NCBI GenBank assembly: GCA_030220185.1
Contig: JASPKZ010007431.1
Span: forward strand, 25,001-89,000
Direction of reading: 5' to 3'
Origin: Diploptera punctata
Lineage: Eukaryota; Arthropoda; Insecta; Blattodea; Blaberidae
Length of the DNA stretch: 64,000 bases
Below, in pieces: positions 34,390 to 44,417 of this stretch; within the stretch, counting starts at the first letter, position 1, and each line of letters opens with the position of its first letter. Under the pieces are notes generated by a model. The model did not search any database. It had not been told where the DNA came from and saw only the letters and a list, made by a program, of their open reading frames with translations. The translations under genes were made by a program, and so were the position numbers.

Positions 34390-35130
34390 TTTTTTTTTTG
34401 TTGTTCCTGGACCTATTATAAGAACAGTGAGAGTTTTCTTTTTGTCTTACATATATTCATTATTTTCATTGTTGCACTTTGGAATACTCCAACCCAGTCT
34501 TAAGGAATTTCACTAAAAATGTTTGACTTTATCAGACCCATACCCTTGTCACATTCTAGGTATGTAGGTCCACTTATTGGGAATGTGACAAGAACTGACT
34601 GCAAATGTGTCTTCTCATGAACAATGTAGTGTAAATATCTAAAGAGCATGTAATTTTTATTTGCCCTCCTGCAGATTCACAGAATATATTTAACTACTGG
34701 ATTTTTGGGTTAAGGATGTTTGTAATATACTGATTAATAAGAAATGAAGTTACCTTATTGGCTCCTTTCCTACCATGAGTTTCAGAATAAATATAGAAAA
34801 TGGCCTTGTTATCAAACAACTTTTGAATGTTGAAAGAAAAGTAGCTAAATTTTTGCTTGTAATATACAATGTTTGGACAGGGGAGATTTTTCTGAAAATC
34901 CATGGAAATAAATTTAGTACTTCTCTTCCATGCTTCCCTCTGGCCATTATAAATAATCTCAGTTCTTGCTATGTGAACCTTGTTTTCAGTTTCAAGATAT
35001 ATTACCTTCTTCTTTATCTCCAGCCTCATCTCTTCATTTGCAGTGGTACTTAACTGAACAGGAGCGACTTCTTATTAGCAGTAAATTCATCACAGATACT
35101 ATATGAATCGTTTCTGGGGTATCCAAATTA
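34390..35130 (-). pseudogene. Transposase-like pseudogene (insect ORF with GGQ motif)
   Basis: Minus-strand order: FGYPRNDSYSICDEFTANKK (near 35125), a charged helix, then ISMDFQKNLPCPN, YYKQKFSYFSFNIQKLF, IFYIYSETHGRKGANKVTSF, then after a stop NIFCESAGGQ and, in the next frame, NYMLFRYLHYIVHEKTHLQS, FPISGPTYLECDKGMGLI and IP-DWVGVF. Large insect families share the pattern FGxPRxDxC, FDLQ-LPxP, xDETxGxRGxNEV and xDxCGGQNKN, with Asp/Glu spacing like a DDE nuclease. I recall these as uncharacterised transposon proteins (possibly DUF7869), not Harbinger transposases. Stops and frameshifts make it inactive. Confidence 0.65.
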
Positions 35131-35911
35131 AATGTTGAACTGTGTTATGAAAATGGTTTAATACATTTCAGAAGATATAAAGTTTTCAGAATAATTGTCT
35201 TTATACATGTTATACGTTGTTAAAATACACAGTTCCCCAGGTAAATACAACTTCTGTTTTCTTTATGCTATAATGGCTTTCAGGACCCTTAAATGATGTG
35301 TGTTCCATAACCAGTTTTGGACAATTTGGTCTGCCTGTTGGTGTGTTTGCCTCACATATCCTTGCCTATCTCTGCATTAGTATTTATAGATTTTCGGATA
35401 TTTTCAATTCTCTATTTTGAAATGGCATTTATAAACCTGAAAACTTTTTTACATATATCTTTATTTCATTTGCATCATTTTCATCTGAAATTCTTACCTT
35501 GTATCTGAAACTTTACTATGAAGGAGAGCATCATCTTCATTTATTTTGGCCTCCTCTGTTTAATATTGTGGGATGTAATTAGATCAAACATGTATATAAA
35601 CTTAATAGTAAGTGAAGAACATATTTTTAATAACTCACCTCATACAATTTCAAATTTATTTGATTTAAGACCATTGGTTTCGAATGAATTTTTCATTCAT
35701 CTTCAGTTTATTTTCATGACTCCAACTGTTGAAATTCTATGTTTGTTGATTTCACCATGGTTACCTCTAATTCTGCCATCTTTGGTTGGCTTTATGAAAA
35801 TAATTTTTTTCTATAGGAATATCAAAATTCATTGATCGATATTCATTATTTTGAATGAATATCTTCTCCCAAACTGTTCATTCTAATGGTTTATCCAATT
35901 GTTTCAAATTG

Positions 35912-36058
35912 TGAAATTGAAAAATCAGCAATTGCTGCACATAGTTTATTAGAACATCATAAAATTAATAGAGATGCAAAACTTTTGAAACAATTGGATA
36001 AACTATTAGAATTAACAGTTTGGGAGAAGATATTCATTCAAAAGAATAAATATTGATC
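35912..36058 (+). pseudogene. PLE family P3, C-terminal part after GIY-YIG
   Basis: Frame encodes EIEKSAIAAHSLLEHHKINR, then LLKQLDKLLELTVWEKIFIQ, equivalent to the SAVAEH and YREAIEIYKHKN segment downstream of the GIY-YIG core in the other PLEs. The RT and the GIY-YIG core itself are absent. Confidence 0.7.
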
Positions 36059-36199
36059 AATGAATTTTGATATTCCTATAGAAAAAAAATTTATTTCAAA
36101 ATTTATAAAGCCAACCGAAGATGGCAGCATTAGAGGTAACCATGGTGAAATCAACAAACATAGAATTTCAACAGTTGGAGTCATGAAAATAAACTGAAG

Positions 36200-36232
36200 A
36201 TGAATGAAAAATTCATTCGAAACCAATGGACT
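36200..36232 (+). ncRNA. Hammerhead-like motif of PLE P3
   Basis: CTGAAGA followed by stem GAATG/CATTC and GAAAC. The mirror copy on the minus strand lies at about 35670-35702. The stretch after GAAAC (CAATGG) differs from the ACGTC of P2. Confidence 0.45.
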
Positions 36233-36785
36233 TAAATCAAATAAATTTGAAATTGTATGACGTGAGTTATTAAAAATATGTTCTCCACTCACTATTAATG
36301 ATATAACCTCATAATGTTTACTTCCCAATATTAATTTTAATATATATAAAGATTGTGCCACTAACACTGTAAATTTTGAATTTGTTGATTCATTTATTTT
36401 GCTGATTTACATCAATATGTTTTTAAACATTTTAACCTACAATTACAGGAGTCTCCAGTTTCATGAATCTGAGCTCTCAATTTTTTGTTAGTATCTTTCA
36501 TCCTGCCAAAAACTCTTCCTCTTCTTACAGCTTTCATAAGATACACTGTTATTGAGCATACTCATTCACTTTGAATGTATGTGATTCCAGTTTTCACTTT
36601 TCTCGCACAATATTACTAGTAAAACAACATATGAAGCAATACAATGAAAAAATAGTGTACATGTAATTCTCCTCCCAAATCAGACCTATAATGAATAAAT
36701 CTACACCTGCACTGCAACAGTTAGATTAAAATGACTTGCCTTCCTTTTCCCCTGTTCACTATAGACTTACCTTTTTTTTTTCACT

Positions 36786-37135
36786 ATCAAATGGGCCTTG
36801 GGTTCGATCCCCGGTCGGGACAGTTTTTCTGGGTGGGGTTTTTATCTGGGTTTTTCCTCACCTGTAAGACAAATGTCAGGAAAACTTTAAGGCCCAAACT
36901 GTCCCCGAAATCATATGGCCATCGCAATCATCGTCATTCATATTCATCTTAGATTAAGCTTGGGATTAGGGACTCTCCTGGTGCACCACTACCATCATCC
37001 ATCATATCATCGGGGCAACGTAACCCCGCCTTCCAGGCGCCCCAACCTCAGAAGTGGGTTACAAGTATGCTATGCCAGGAGAGAACACCAGGAATGTCGA
37101 AGGACAACCTGGGGCATTTGCAAAAAAAAAAATCT
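36786..37135 (+). repeat. SINE family B, 5'-truncated copy with A tail
   Basis: Begins in the B box (TGGGTTCGATCCCCGG), shares the block aatgtcaggaaaactttaag and gtccccgaaatcatatggcc with 3280-3650, and ends with a run of about ten A at 37122-37131. The A-box half of the head is missing. Confidence 0.8.
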
Positions 37136-37324
37136 CAGTGACTAGCCTTACTTTTTCTCCGTAATTTAGCCCATATAAAATTCACTGCTCAAGCTATATG
37201 AATGTGCCCTTAACTGATTTTTTTATCACATTTACTGACTTACCTCTCTTTTTCCCTATAGTCTTCAATTCCATCACTGCATTTACTCAAGGAAAGATAG
37301 TCTCCAACATAACATACAGGAATA

Positions 37325-37495
37325 TTAATTAAATTATTTGGAGTCTGTTCATCTTACCTCAATATTAATGTTGATTGATCTTGAACATGTTTCGCTTATA
37401 TCATAATCATTGATATGCTAGAATCGAAACATGTTCAAGAACAAATCAACATTAATATTGAGGTAAGATGAACAGACTCCAAATAATTTAATTAA
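37325..37495. repeat. Inverted repeat, 70-bp arms, PLE-type ends
   Basis: Arms 37325-37394 and 37425-37495 are reverse complements with one or two differences around a 30-bp centre. Next to the centre both arms have CGAAACATGTTCAAG reading outward, the GAAAC-type end sequence of PLEs. This makes it the third head-to-head PLE pair in 6 kb, reduced to the tips. Confidence 0.7.
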
Positions 37496-38029
37496 AAGAA
37501 CCTCAAAATATTACTTCCTAAAATAAAACATTAAATACAGGAATATGTTTGAAAATGACTTGAAAACACTAGTGGAAATTATATTTTATTTAATATTTTT
37601 CAAAATTATACAATAATTCATGTAAATCAACTCTATTATTTACTGCTTCAAATATCTTATTGTTTCTATCAGATATAACAAACTGCAAAACAATAAGACT
37701 GAGGAACATGTATATAATTTACTCATTTTATAATTTCATACTGCGTAACATTCTACAGCATCTCTCAAATGTTCACAGGCAATCAGTTCTAGTAAAATAT
37801 TTAAAATTGTACTGCACATTTTAAAGTTACTGACCATTATTTTGAATAGTTTATATTAGTTGCATGTTATGAACACCAAGCTAATTAAGAAAATATATGT
37901 ATAACAATAAATCACATAAAAACCTAAAATATTTTAAAATTATTACAGTATCATCACTGATTAAAATATTATAGAAACAAAACTATAATTAACAATTTAC
38001 TCTACAGTGGGATTTGACGAGCTTCACTT
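37496..38029. other. AT-rich noncoding stretch
   Basis: No gene, RNA or repeat recognised. It lies between the third inverted repeat and a possible minus-strand exon. Confidence 0.4.
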
Positions 38030-38240
38030 TACACCATTGTTGTCTCGGTTAAAATTATATTTTTCTTTCTCAAATAATGCAACTAAATTGAGATTAAGAA
38101 CATCCTGAAGTACTTGCTCACCTGCATATCTTAAAATATTGTGTAAAACATCAGTAGCCCCATGATATGAAATTCATTAATCAGTTTTAAATTAATTCCT
38201 ACATCACTTCCTAGAACTGAAGAGCTTCTCAGTAACCTTC
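38030..38240 (-). pseudogene. Possible degenerate exon inside the Harbinger-like unit
   Basis: A minus-strand frame reads GATDVLHNILRYAGEQVLQD and VLNLNLVALFEKEKYNF before a stop near 38012. Upstream in another frame is GSDVGINLKLINEFH. Codon-like character and the shared strand with 34390-35130 and 44313-44417 suggest part of one multi-exon transposon gene. No family recognised; a CAG/GTGAGC donor-like site lies inside. Confidence 0.3.
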
Positions 38241-38422
38241 AACATTCTGATTTAAGATTCATTGTACATGTCTGCAAGTGTGTAACAAAGAAGACAGAAA
38301 TATATTAACATGGACATCTGTTTCAACATATATATCCCTTGAAATCCATCTCTCCAAACCAATTATGAAAAAAATAATTTATAGATAAATTATAACAAAG
38401 TTATATGACGTAACTAACAATG

Positions 38423-40045
38423 ATCCCTATTAGGTTCGTCTTCCGGGCATATAGGCCGTGGTCCAGTCGTTCTTCTACTCGACGTTTCGTCTACTGCTGC
38501 GGTAGACATCTTCAGGAGATACTGCGTGCTCTCTGTGAACTCCTCAACAGTCGGCTGCAGACTGGCTGGTCGTTGGAAACTCCTCCCTATTTATAGGCAC
38601 GCCCCTGGTGGAGAGGCGGTTTTCTGCGCGGTCCGTGTTGCGTGCTGTTTTGTCCAGGCTGTCGCTAGCCGAAGTCATAGGCTTCGTTGTCGTATTGTGC
38701 AGTGCCGGGATCCAGATTTTGTTTATCTTCATGGTTCTTCTTTTTTGTTAAAGGAATTTTTGTGTTTATATATTTCAATGGCTTCTCTGTACAGTCTGGT
38801 GTAATAATGTGATGTTTGGGACAATACCTGTGTTTCTTCGAATCTTATTATATGTTCTTGGTTGTTCATCCAGTGTTCCGCTACGGCTGATTTTTCTTTT
38901 GTTTTAGTCTGCAATGCCTCTTGTGTTCTTGCAATCTTGTGGCAACCATTCTTTTTGTTGTGCCGATATAAACCTGTCCACAACCGCAAGGGATGCGATA
39001 TATACCGGCAGTACTTAACGGATCTCTTGTATCTTTGGCTGGGCGCAGTATATTGCTGATTTTTTGTGTTGCTTGTAGGTTGTAGATATGTTATATTTAT
39101 TTAATATTCGACCAATTCTCTCCGTTATTGTCTTGATATATGGTAGGTACACCTTACCCTTTGCCTCCTCCTTGTTCCCGTTTTCGGTTTTGTATTTATT
39201 GGGATTTATGGCTCGGCGAAAATCTATTTTGATGTATCCATTGGATTGAAAAGCTGCTTGGAGATGATTAATTTCTTCTTGTAGATACGGTGGTTCCGAA
39301 ATCCTTTTGGCTCGTTCCACCAGGGTTTTGATTATTCCGCGTTTTTGTCTGGGATGATGGTTGGACCGCTTATGTAGGTATCTGTCTGTGTGAGTCTTTT
39401 TCCTGTATACCTTGTGTCCAAGTGTCATGTCTTGGTTTCGAATTACTAAAACATCCAAGAACGGTAGACTGTTGTTCTCTTCTCTTTCCAGGGTGAATTG
39501 GATGCTGGGACAAATACCATTTAAATGTTGCCTGAAGTTATCAAGTTCTTCTTCACCATGCTCCCAATGACGAATGTGTCGTCCACATATCTCAGCCAAA
39601 CTGAAGGTCTTAATGTAGCATTCTCCAAGGCCTGTTTTTCAAATTGTTCCATGTAAAAATTGGCTATTACGGGCTTAATGGACTTCCCATGGCCACGCCA
39701 TCTATTTGCTCGTAGAATATTCCTCCCCATTGGAAATACGTTTCTGTGAGGCATATGTTATACAGCGCTACTATGTCTGGGGGAAAGAGTTCTTGCAAGT
39801 ATGTCATAGTGTCTGGGATAGGTATCTTAGTAAATAAAGAAACCACATCGAAGCTTATTATTTATCGTTTGGTTTGAGTTTCAGAGCGTCTATTTTTCTA
39901 TGAAGTGCGTGGAGTCTTTTACAAACGTGTCAGTTTTTCCAATATACGGTTTCAATAGTGAGGCGAGAAACTTGGCGAGTTCATATGTAGGTGATCCAAT
40001 GGCCGAAACAATAGGTCTGAGTGGTGTTCCTTCCTTGTGTATCTT
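38423..40045 (-). pseudogene. PLE P2 left copy (RT and GIY-YIG)
   Basis: Minus strand from the centre: [33 protein letters not shown], then the region of SFDVVSLFTKIPIP with a frameshift near 39863. Next come GIFYEQIDGVAM, with a change at 39685-39700, and the RT box [10 protein letters not shown] (about 39560-39600). [20 protein letters not shown] follows. The GIY-YIG core PCSCGQVYIGTTKR (about 38945-38990) lies after a frameshift near 39070, then SAVAEHWMNNQEHIIRFEET and the C-terminal tail ending near 38520. Breaks are mostly 1-bp differences in homopolymers relative to the right arm. Confidence 0.9.
38481..38517 (-). ncRNA. Hammerhead-like motif, left end of PLE pair
   Basis: Identical to the motif at 41588-41622 on the other strand: CTGAAGA, stem GTCTAC/GTAGAC, GAAACGTC. 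The two outer ends of the pair therefore face away from each other. Confidence 0.62.
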
Positions 40046-40047
40046 GA

Positions 40048-41680
40048 AAGATACACAAGGAAGGAACACCACTCAGACCTATTGTTTCGGCCATTGGATC
40101 ACCTACATATGAACTCGCCAAGTTTCTCGCCTCACTATTGAAACCGTATATTGGAAAAACTGACACGTTTGTAAAAGACTCCACGCACTTCATAGAAAAA
40201 ATAGACGCTCTGAAACTCAAACCAAACGATAAAATAATAAGCTTCGATGTGGTTTCTTTATTTACTAAGATACCTATCCCAGACACTATGACATACTTGC
40301 AAGAACTCTTTCCCCCAGACATAGTAGCGCTGTATAACATATGCCTCACAGAAACGTATTTCCAATGGGGAGGAATATTCTACGAGCAAATAGATGGCGT
40401 GGCCATGGGAAGTCCATTAAGCCCCGTAATAGCCAATTTTACATGGAACAATTTGAAAAACAGGCCTTGGAGAATGCTACATTAAGACCTTCAGTTTGGC
40501 TGAGATATGTGGACGACACATTCGTCATTTGGGAGCATGGTGAAGAAGAACTTGATAACTTCAGGCAAACATTTAAATGGTATTTGTCCCAGCATCCAAT
40601 TCACCCTGGAAAGAGAAGAGAACAACAGTCTACCGTTCTTGGATGTTTTAGTAATTCGAAACCAAGACATGACACTTGGACACAAGGTATACAGGAAAAA
40701 GACTCACACAGACAGATACCTACATAAGCGGTCCAACCATCATCCCAGACAAAAAACGCGGAATAATTAAAACCCTGGTGGAACGAGCCAAAAGGATTTC
40801 GGAACCACAGTATCTACAAGAAGAAATTAATCATCTCCAAGCAGCTTTTCAATCCAATGGATACAGCAAAATAGATTTTCGCCGAGCCATAAATCCCAAT
40901 AAATACAAAACCGAAAACGGGAACAAGGAGGAGGCAAAGGGTAAGGTGTACCTACCATATATCAAGACAATAACGGAGAGAATTGGTCGAATATTAAATA
41001 AATATAACATATCTACAACCTACAAGCCAACACAAAAAATCAGCAATATACTGCGCCCAGCCAAAGATACAAGAGATCCGTTAAGTACTGCCGGTATATA
41101 TCGCATCCCTTGCAGTTGTGGACAGGTTTATATCGGCACAACAAAAAGAATGGTTGCCACAAGATTGCAAGAACACAAGAGGCATTGCAGACTAAAACAA
41201 AAGGGAAAATCAGCCGTAGCGGAACACTGGATGAACAACCAAGAACATATAATAAGATTCGAAGAAACACAGGTATGTGTCCCAAACATCACATTATTAC
41301 ACCAGACTGTACAGAGAAGCCATTGAAATATATAAACACAAAAATTCCTTTAACAAAAAAGAAGAAACCATGAAGATAAACAAAATCTGGATCCCGGCAC
41401 TGCACAATACGACAACGAAGCCTATGACTTCTGCTAGCGACAGCCTGGACAAAACAGCACGCAACACGGACCGCGCAGAAAACCGCCTCTCCACCAGGGG
41501 CGTGCCTATAAATAGGGAGGGAGTTTCCAACGACCAGCCAGTCTGCAGCCGACTGTTGAGGAGTTCACAGAGAGCACGCAGTATCTCCTGAAGATGTCTA
41601 CCGCAGCAGTAGACGAAACGTCGAGTAGAAGAACGACTGGACCACGGCCTATATGCCCGGAAGACGAACCTAATAGGGAT
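40048..41680 (+). pseudogene. PLE P2 right copy (RT and GIY-YIG)
   Basis: Plus strand from the centre: [57 protein letters not shown] (RT motif), then a 1-bp deletion near 40440. [19 protein letters not shown] follows, then single-A insertions near 40565 and 40752, [39 protein letters not shown] (41090-41147) and SAVAEHWMNNQEHIIRFEET. A break lies near 41272 and then YYTRLYREAIEIYKHKNSF to the stop at 41591. Frameshifts are at different sites from those of the left copy, so both copies were probably intact over this part when inserted, or some breaks are sequencing errors. Confidence 0.9.
41588..41622 (+). ncRNA. Hammerhead-like motif, right end of PLE pair
   Basis: CTGAAGA (41588-41594), stem GTCTAC (41596-41601) with GTAGAC (41609-41614), then GAAAC and GTC. 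CTC before the core can pair with GAG after GTC as the start of helix I. Helix III has no hairpin and would need a dimer using ACGU. It fits the type I hammerhead motifs described in PLEs; activity is not shown by sequence. Confidence 0.65.
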
Positions 41681-41726
41681 CAAGACGCCGGCCGTGAAAG
41701 CCTACAGTTATACGTAACTAACAATG

Positions 41727-42376
41727 TTACATTTTACAATATGACAAATGTAAGCTAGGGTGAGTTATTTTTTTAAGCTTTTCTAAGTTTAAGACTGACG
41801 TGTATAAATATTTATAACTGTTAGACTTTATAGTTGCAAATGTTATAATTTGCCATAAATTGTTCTTCACCTAGCAATGATGTCACAAAATGTCATATTT
41901 GATTTACAAATAGCCTTCACTTTTAAAGAGAAGTAGTATTTCAAGTTACTTGAACTATTCTGCAACACCATCACCAGGTCTTTATTCTTTGTTTGTGTAA
42001 TCCATTGAACTTCCGGTCTTTAGGGATGTAGCTTGAAGTCGAGAACTTGCAATGGCACAACTGACTCGGCAGACAATATCTTAGGACTGTTGATCTCCTG
42101 ACCCCTCCTGAATGATGAACCCTTATCTAATCATTGTCCAAAGCCAGGAGCAGCTGGTTTATTGGAGAAATGGCTTGATTTCTAAAAAAAAAAACCAATA
42201 TGTAATATTAACTTATTGTGTTGTACAGATCAACTCACATAATACACGCACATAGCAGTACAAGTGAATTATTCATAACTAGCTGAAGTTATTTTATCAA
42301 TAATTAAAATTGTAGATTTCACAATCAACATAGTATACCACTGGTGTATAATACATAAAGATTACTGTATGCTGGC
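41727..42376. other. Noncoding part of the Harbinger-like unit
   Basis: No frame recognised. 41990-42180 (ggtcaggagatcaacagtcc on the minus strand) has a higher GC content than the surroundings and may be a further repeat. Confidence 0.35.
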
Positions 42377-42940
42377 TCAACTGCACTTTTACTAGCGCTT
42401 GATTTTTCAGTTATATTATTGTAAACTATAGCTCTTCTTTTTGTAAACTATAGCTCTTCTTTTGTATTTACTAACATTATTTATTATTTTAAACTTTTTC
42501 AAACTATTTTATAACATTATTAGACAGTTTTGAAGTATTTATTTAAATATGCAAATCACAATATTATGACACTGTTAGACAATATTGAGATGCTAACTGC
42601 TATTTTCTCCACAGAGTATATTACTTAGTCTATGATTTTTCTATCGTTGTTTTGGGTTATTGCTGGTTGGATCAGCGTTAGGGAGCGATAAGTAAGTGTA
42701 CACCCATTTTTAATAAAGTTTGGTAATTTTAATATTATTAATATATCTTTATAACATAGATTTCGGGACTTATTGCAAATATTGGTCATTTAAATTTCAT
42801 AGCGACGGATAGTAATCGAGGATGATAATCAATATGTGGTTCGATTGTGGGTAATCGGTGGCTCTACAAACTCTGGTGCATGCACACTGTTATTCTATAG
42901 GACTTTGAAAATATCTGACGCTAGTTTAAGTGCAGTTTTT
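42377..42940 (+). repeat. Dispersed repeat R4, copy 1
   Basis: About 560 bp closely matching 62386-62930 in the same orientation: actgcacttttactagcgct, ggttggatcagcgttaggga and gcatgcacactgttattcta. A 22-bp stretch (tgtaaactatagctcttctt) is tandemly doubled at 42420-42465 here but single at 62438. The start of R4 is the same string that forms the 31-bp minisatellite at 62250-62405. Confidence 0.85.
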
Positions 42941-43486
42941 CCCTGTATGCTTAGTAACTTGCATTTCTTACAATTTGTAACTTCTGTGTATCATAGATTT
43001 GCATATGCTGATATATCAAATGTTATCATTGATCTGCAGTTACTTCATGAATTATTTTTAGTGCTACAGGTGTTTAGTCTACAATATTAAGACTCGTCAA
43101 AACATATTATTTAAAGAAAAGTAATATTACAGAAATTGAATAATAAAATCAAATAATAGAGAAACTGTTGCATTACATATAATGACTGTTCTGTTCTGGA
43201 ACATGTTTTCAGAGAAATACTTGATCTTACAATTAATGACAATATATGTTAGGCCACTATACAATTTTAGCATAATTCCCACTGCTCTAACGTTAAATAA
43301 CAGGAAAATTGTCTTCGATGTCAGATATATTACCGGTACTGATTATCTACAAGGCATTTAAGATTAACACATTTTTGGAAATTATCTCTAGAAATATTTG
43401 TATTTAGACCTAGGATCTCATTACTTGTTCTATATAATAGGTATATACATACTAGATTTAAATTACGGTACTTGCTAACAATTTCA

Positions 43487-44190
43487 ACAAAAATAGGCCT
43501 ACTGTATTTAATATCCCAAAATATTAAGAATGTCAAATAAAACCAAATATTTTATAAAATACATTACTGTAATTGGTAATTAAATATATAGTTCAAAAAT
43601 AGTCCATAAATAATAAACATAACCTCACATTACTTATTTTAGGAATTCTCACTATGAGGTATATTCATTAAGGTAGAATATGTTTATCACTCAATATGAG
43701 GTGAGTGATAAACATATTCTACCTTAATAACCTCACATTATTTTGTAATGATACTAACTTGGTTTTAAATATGTATTCATGAGTGAATAAAATTAGTAAT
43801 TCATTGTGTAAAGTACTGGTATTATACATGAATAAAATAATTTTCATTAACGAATTAAACTTACTTGTATTAATGCCTGACTTGTTTTATATAATAGGAC
43901 AGTATTCATACTAGATTTATATTATTTGCTAACCAGTTTAACAAAAATAGGCCAACTGTATTTAAGAACTCAAAATATTATGAATATCAAATAAACTCAA
44001 ATACTTTCTAAAATATATTCTGTAATCAGTAATTAAATATATTGTTAAAAAATAGTCAAATAATAAACATAACCCTCACATTATTTTGTACCGATACTAA
44101 CTTGGTTTTAAATATATAAGCATGAGTGAATAAAATTAGTAATTCATTGTGTAAAGTACTGGTATTATACATCAATAAAGTCAGTTTCAA
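43487..44190 (+). repeat. Tandem duplication with a hairpin insertion in the first copy
   Basis: aacaaaaataggcc starts at 43487 and again at 43940. The following 300 bp match (gatactaacttggttttaaa, taattcattgtgtaaagtac). The first copy contains an extra 108 bp, flanked by aacctcacatta at 43621-43632 and 43729-43740, that includes a 27-bp-arm hairpin. Confidence 0.8.
43667..43728. repeat. Hairpin with 27-bp perfect arms
   Basis: Arms 43667-43693 (ATTAAGGTAGAATATGTTTA onward) and 43702-43728, with an 8-bp loop. It is part of the 108-bp insertion in the duplicated segment. Confidence 0.92.
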
Positions 44191-44312
44191 TAATGAAATA
44201 AACTTACCTCTCCGATGATCCAAATGTACAGTAGCCTATCAGGTAGACAGGCCTGGTATCTTCGAAAGTCTGCGATATCACTGTAGTCGTAATTTTCAAA
44301 CTATTCACAGAG

Positions 44313-44417
44313 TTACTCTACCCAACTAGAGTATTTTCGATTAAATTGGCCTTCAAAATAATAATTACAACCATATTCACGTTCAATGTTAAAAATGTCC
44401 AGTCTTTCACACGCCAT
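44313..44417 (-). CDS. Possible first exon next to the right terminal repeat
   Basis: A minus-strand ATG at 44415-44417 opens MACERLDIFNIEREYGCNYY and continues FEGQFNRKYSSWVE to a stop; 34 residues. It lies about 195 bp inside the right terminal inverted repeat, where a transposon's 5' exon is expected, on the same strand as the pseudogene at 34390-35130. A TTGG/GTAGAG donor-like site sits just before the stop. No family recognised; the reading as an exon is inference. Confidence 0.35.
   Translation of the reverse strand: MACERLDIFNIEREYGCNYYFEGQFNRKYSSWVE

Larger units (their letters stand above)
35599..36300. repeat. Head-to-head pair of PLE 3' ends (family P3)
   Basis: Left arm about 35599-35905 and right arm about 35980-36300 are reverse complements with few differences. 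The unique centre (about 35906-35979) is PLE coding sequence. Each arm carries the 3' end of the PLE pointing outward and a hammerhead-like motif. The right arm encodes KFIKPTEDGSIRGNHGEINK, the PLE C-terminus. Confidence 0.8.
38423..41711. mobile_element. Head-to-head inverted PLE pair (P2) with 15-bp target duplication
   Basis: Two 5'-truncated copies of the P2 PLE are joined at their truncated ends. Left arm 38423-40045 reads on the minus strand and right arm 40048-41680 on the plus strand, with only GA between them. The whole unit is flanked by ACGTAACTAACAATG at 38408-38422 and 41712-41726, a perfect 15-bp duplication, so it behaved as one insertion. The right side has an extra 31-bp tail (41681-41711). 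Both outer ends carry the hammerhead-like motif. Confidence 0.93.
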
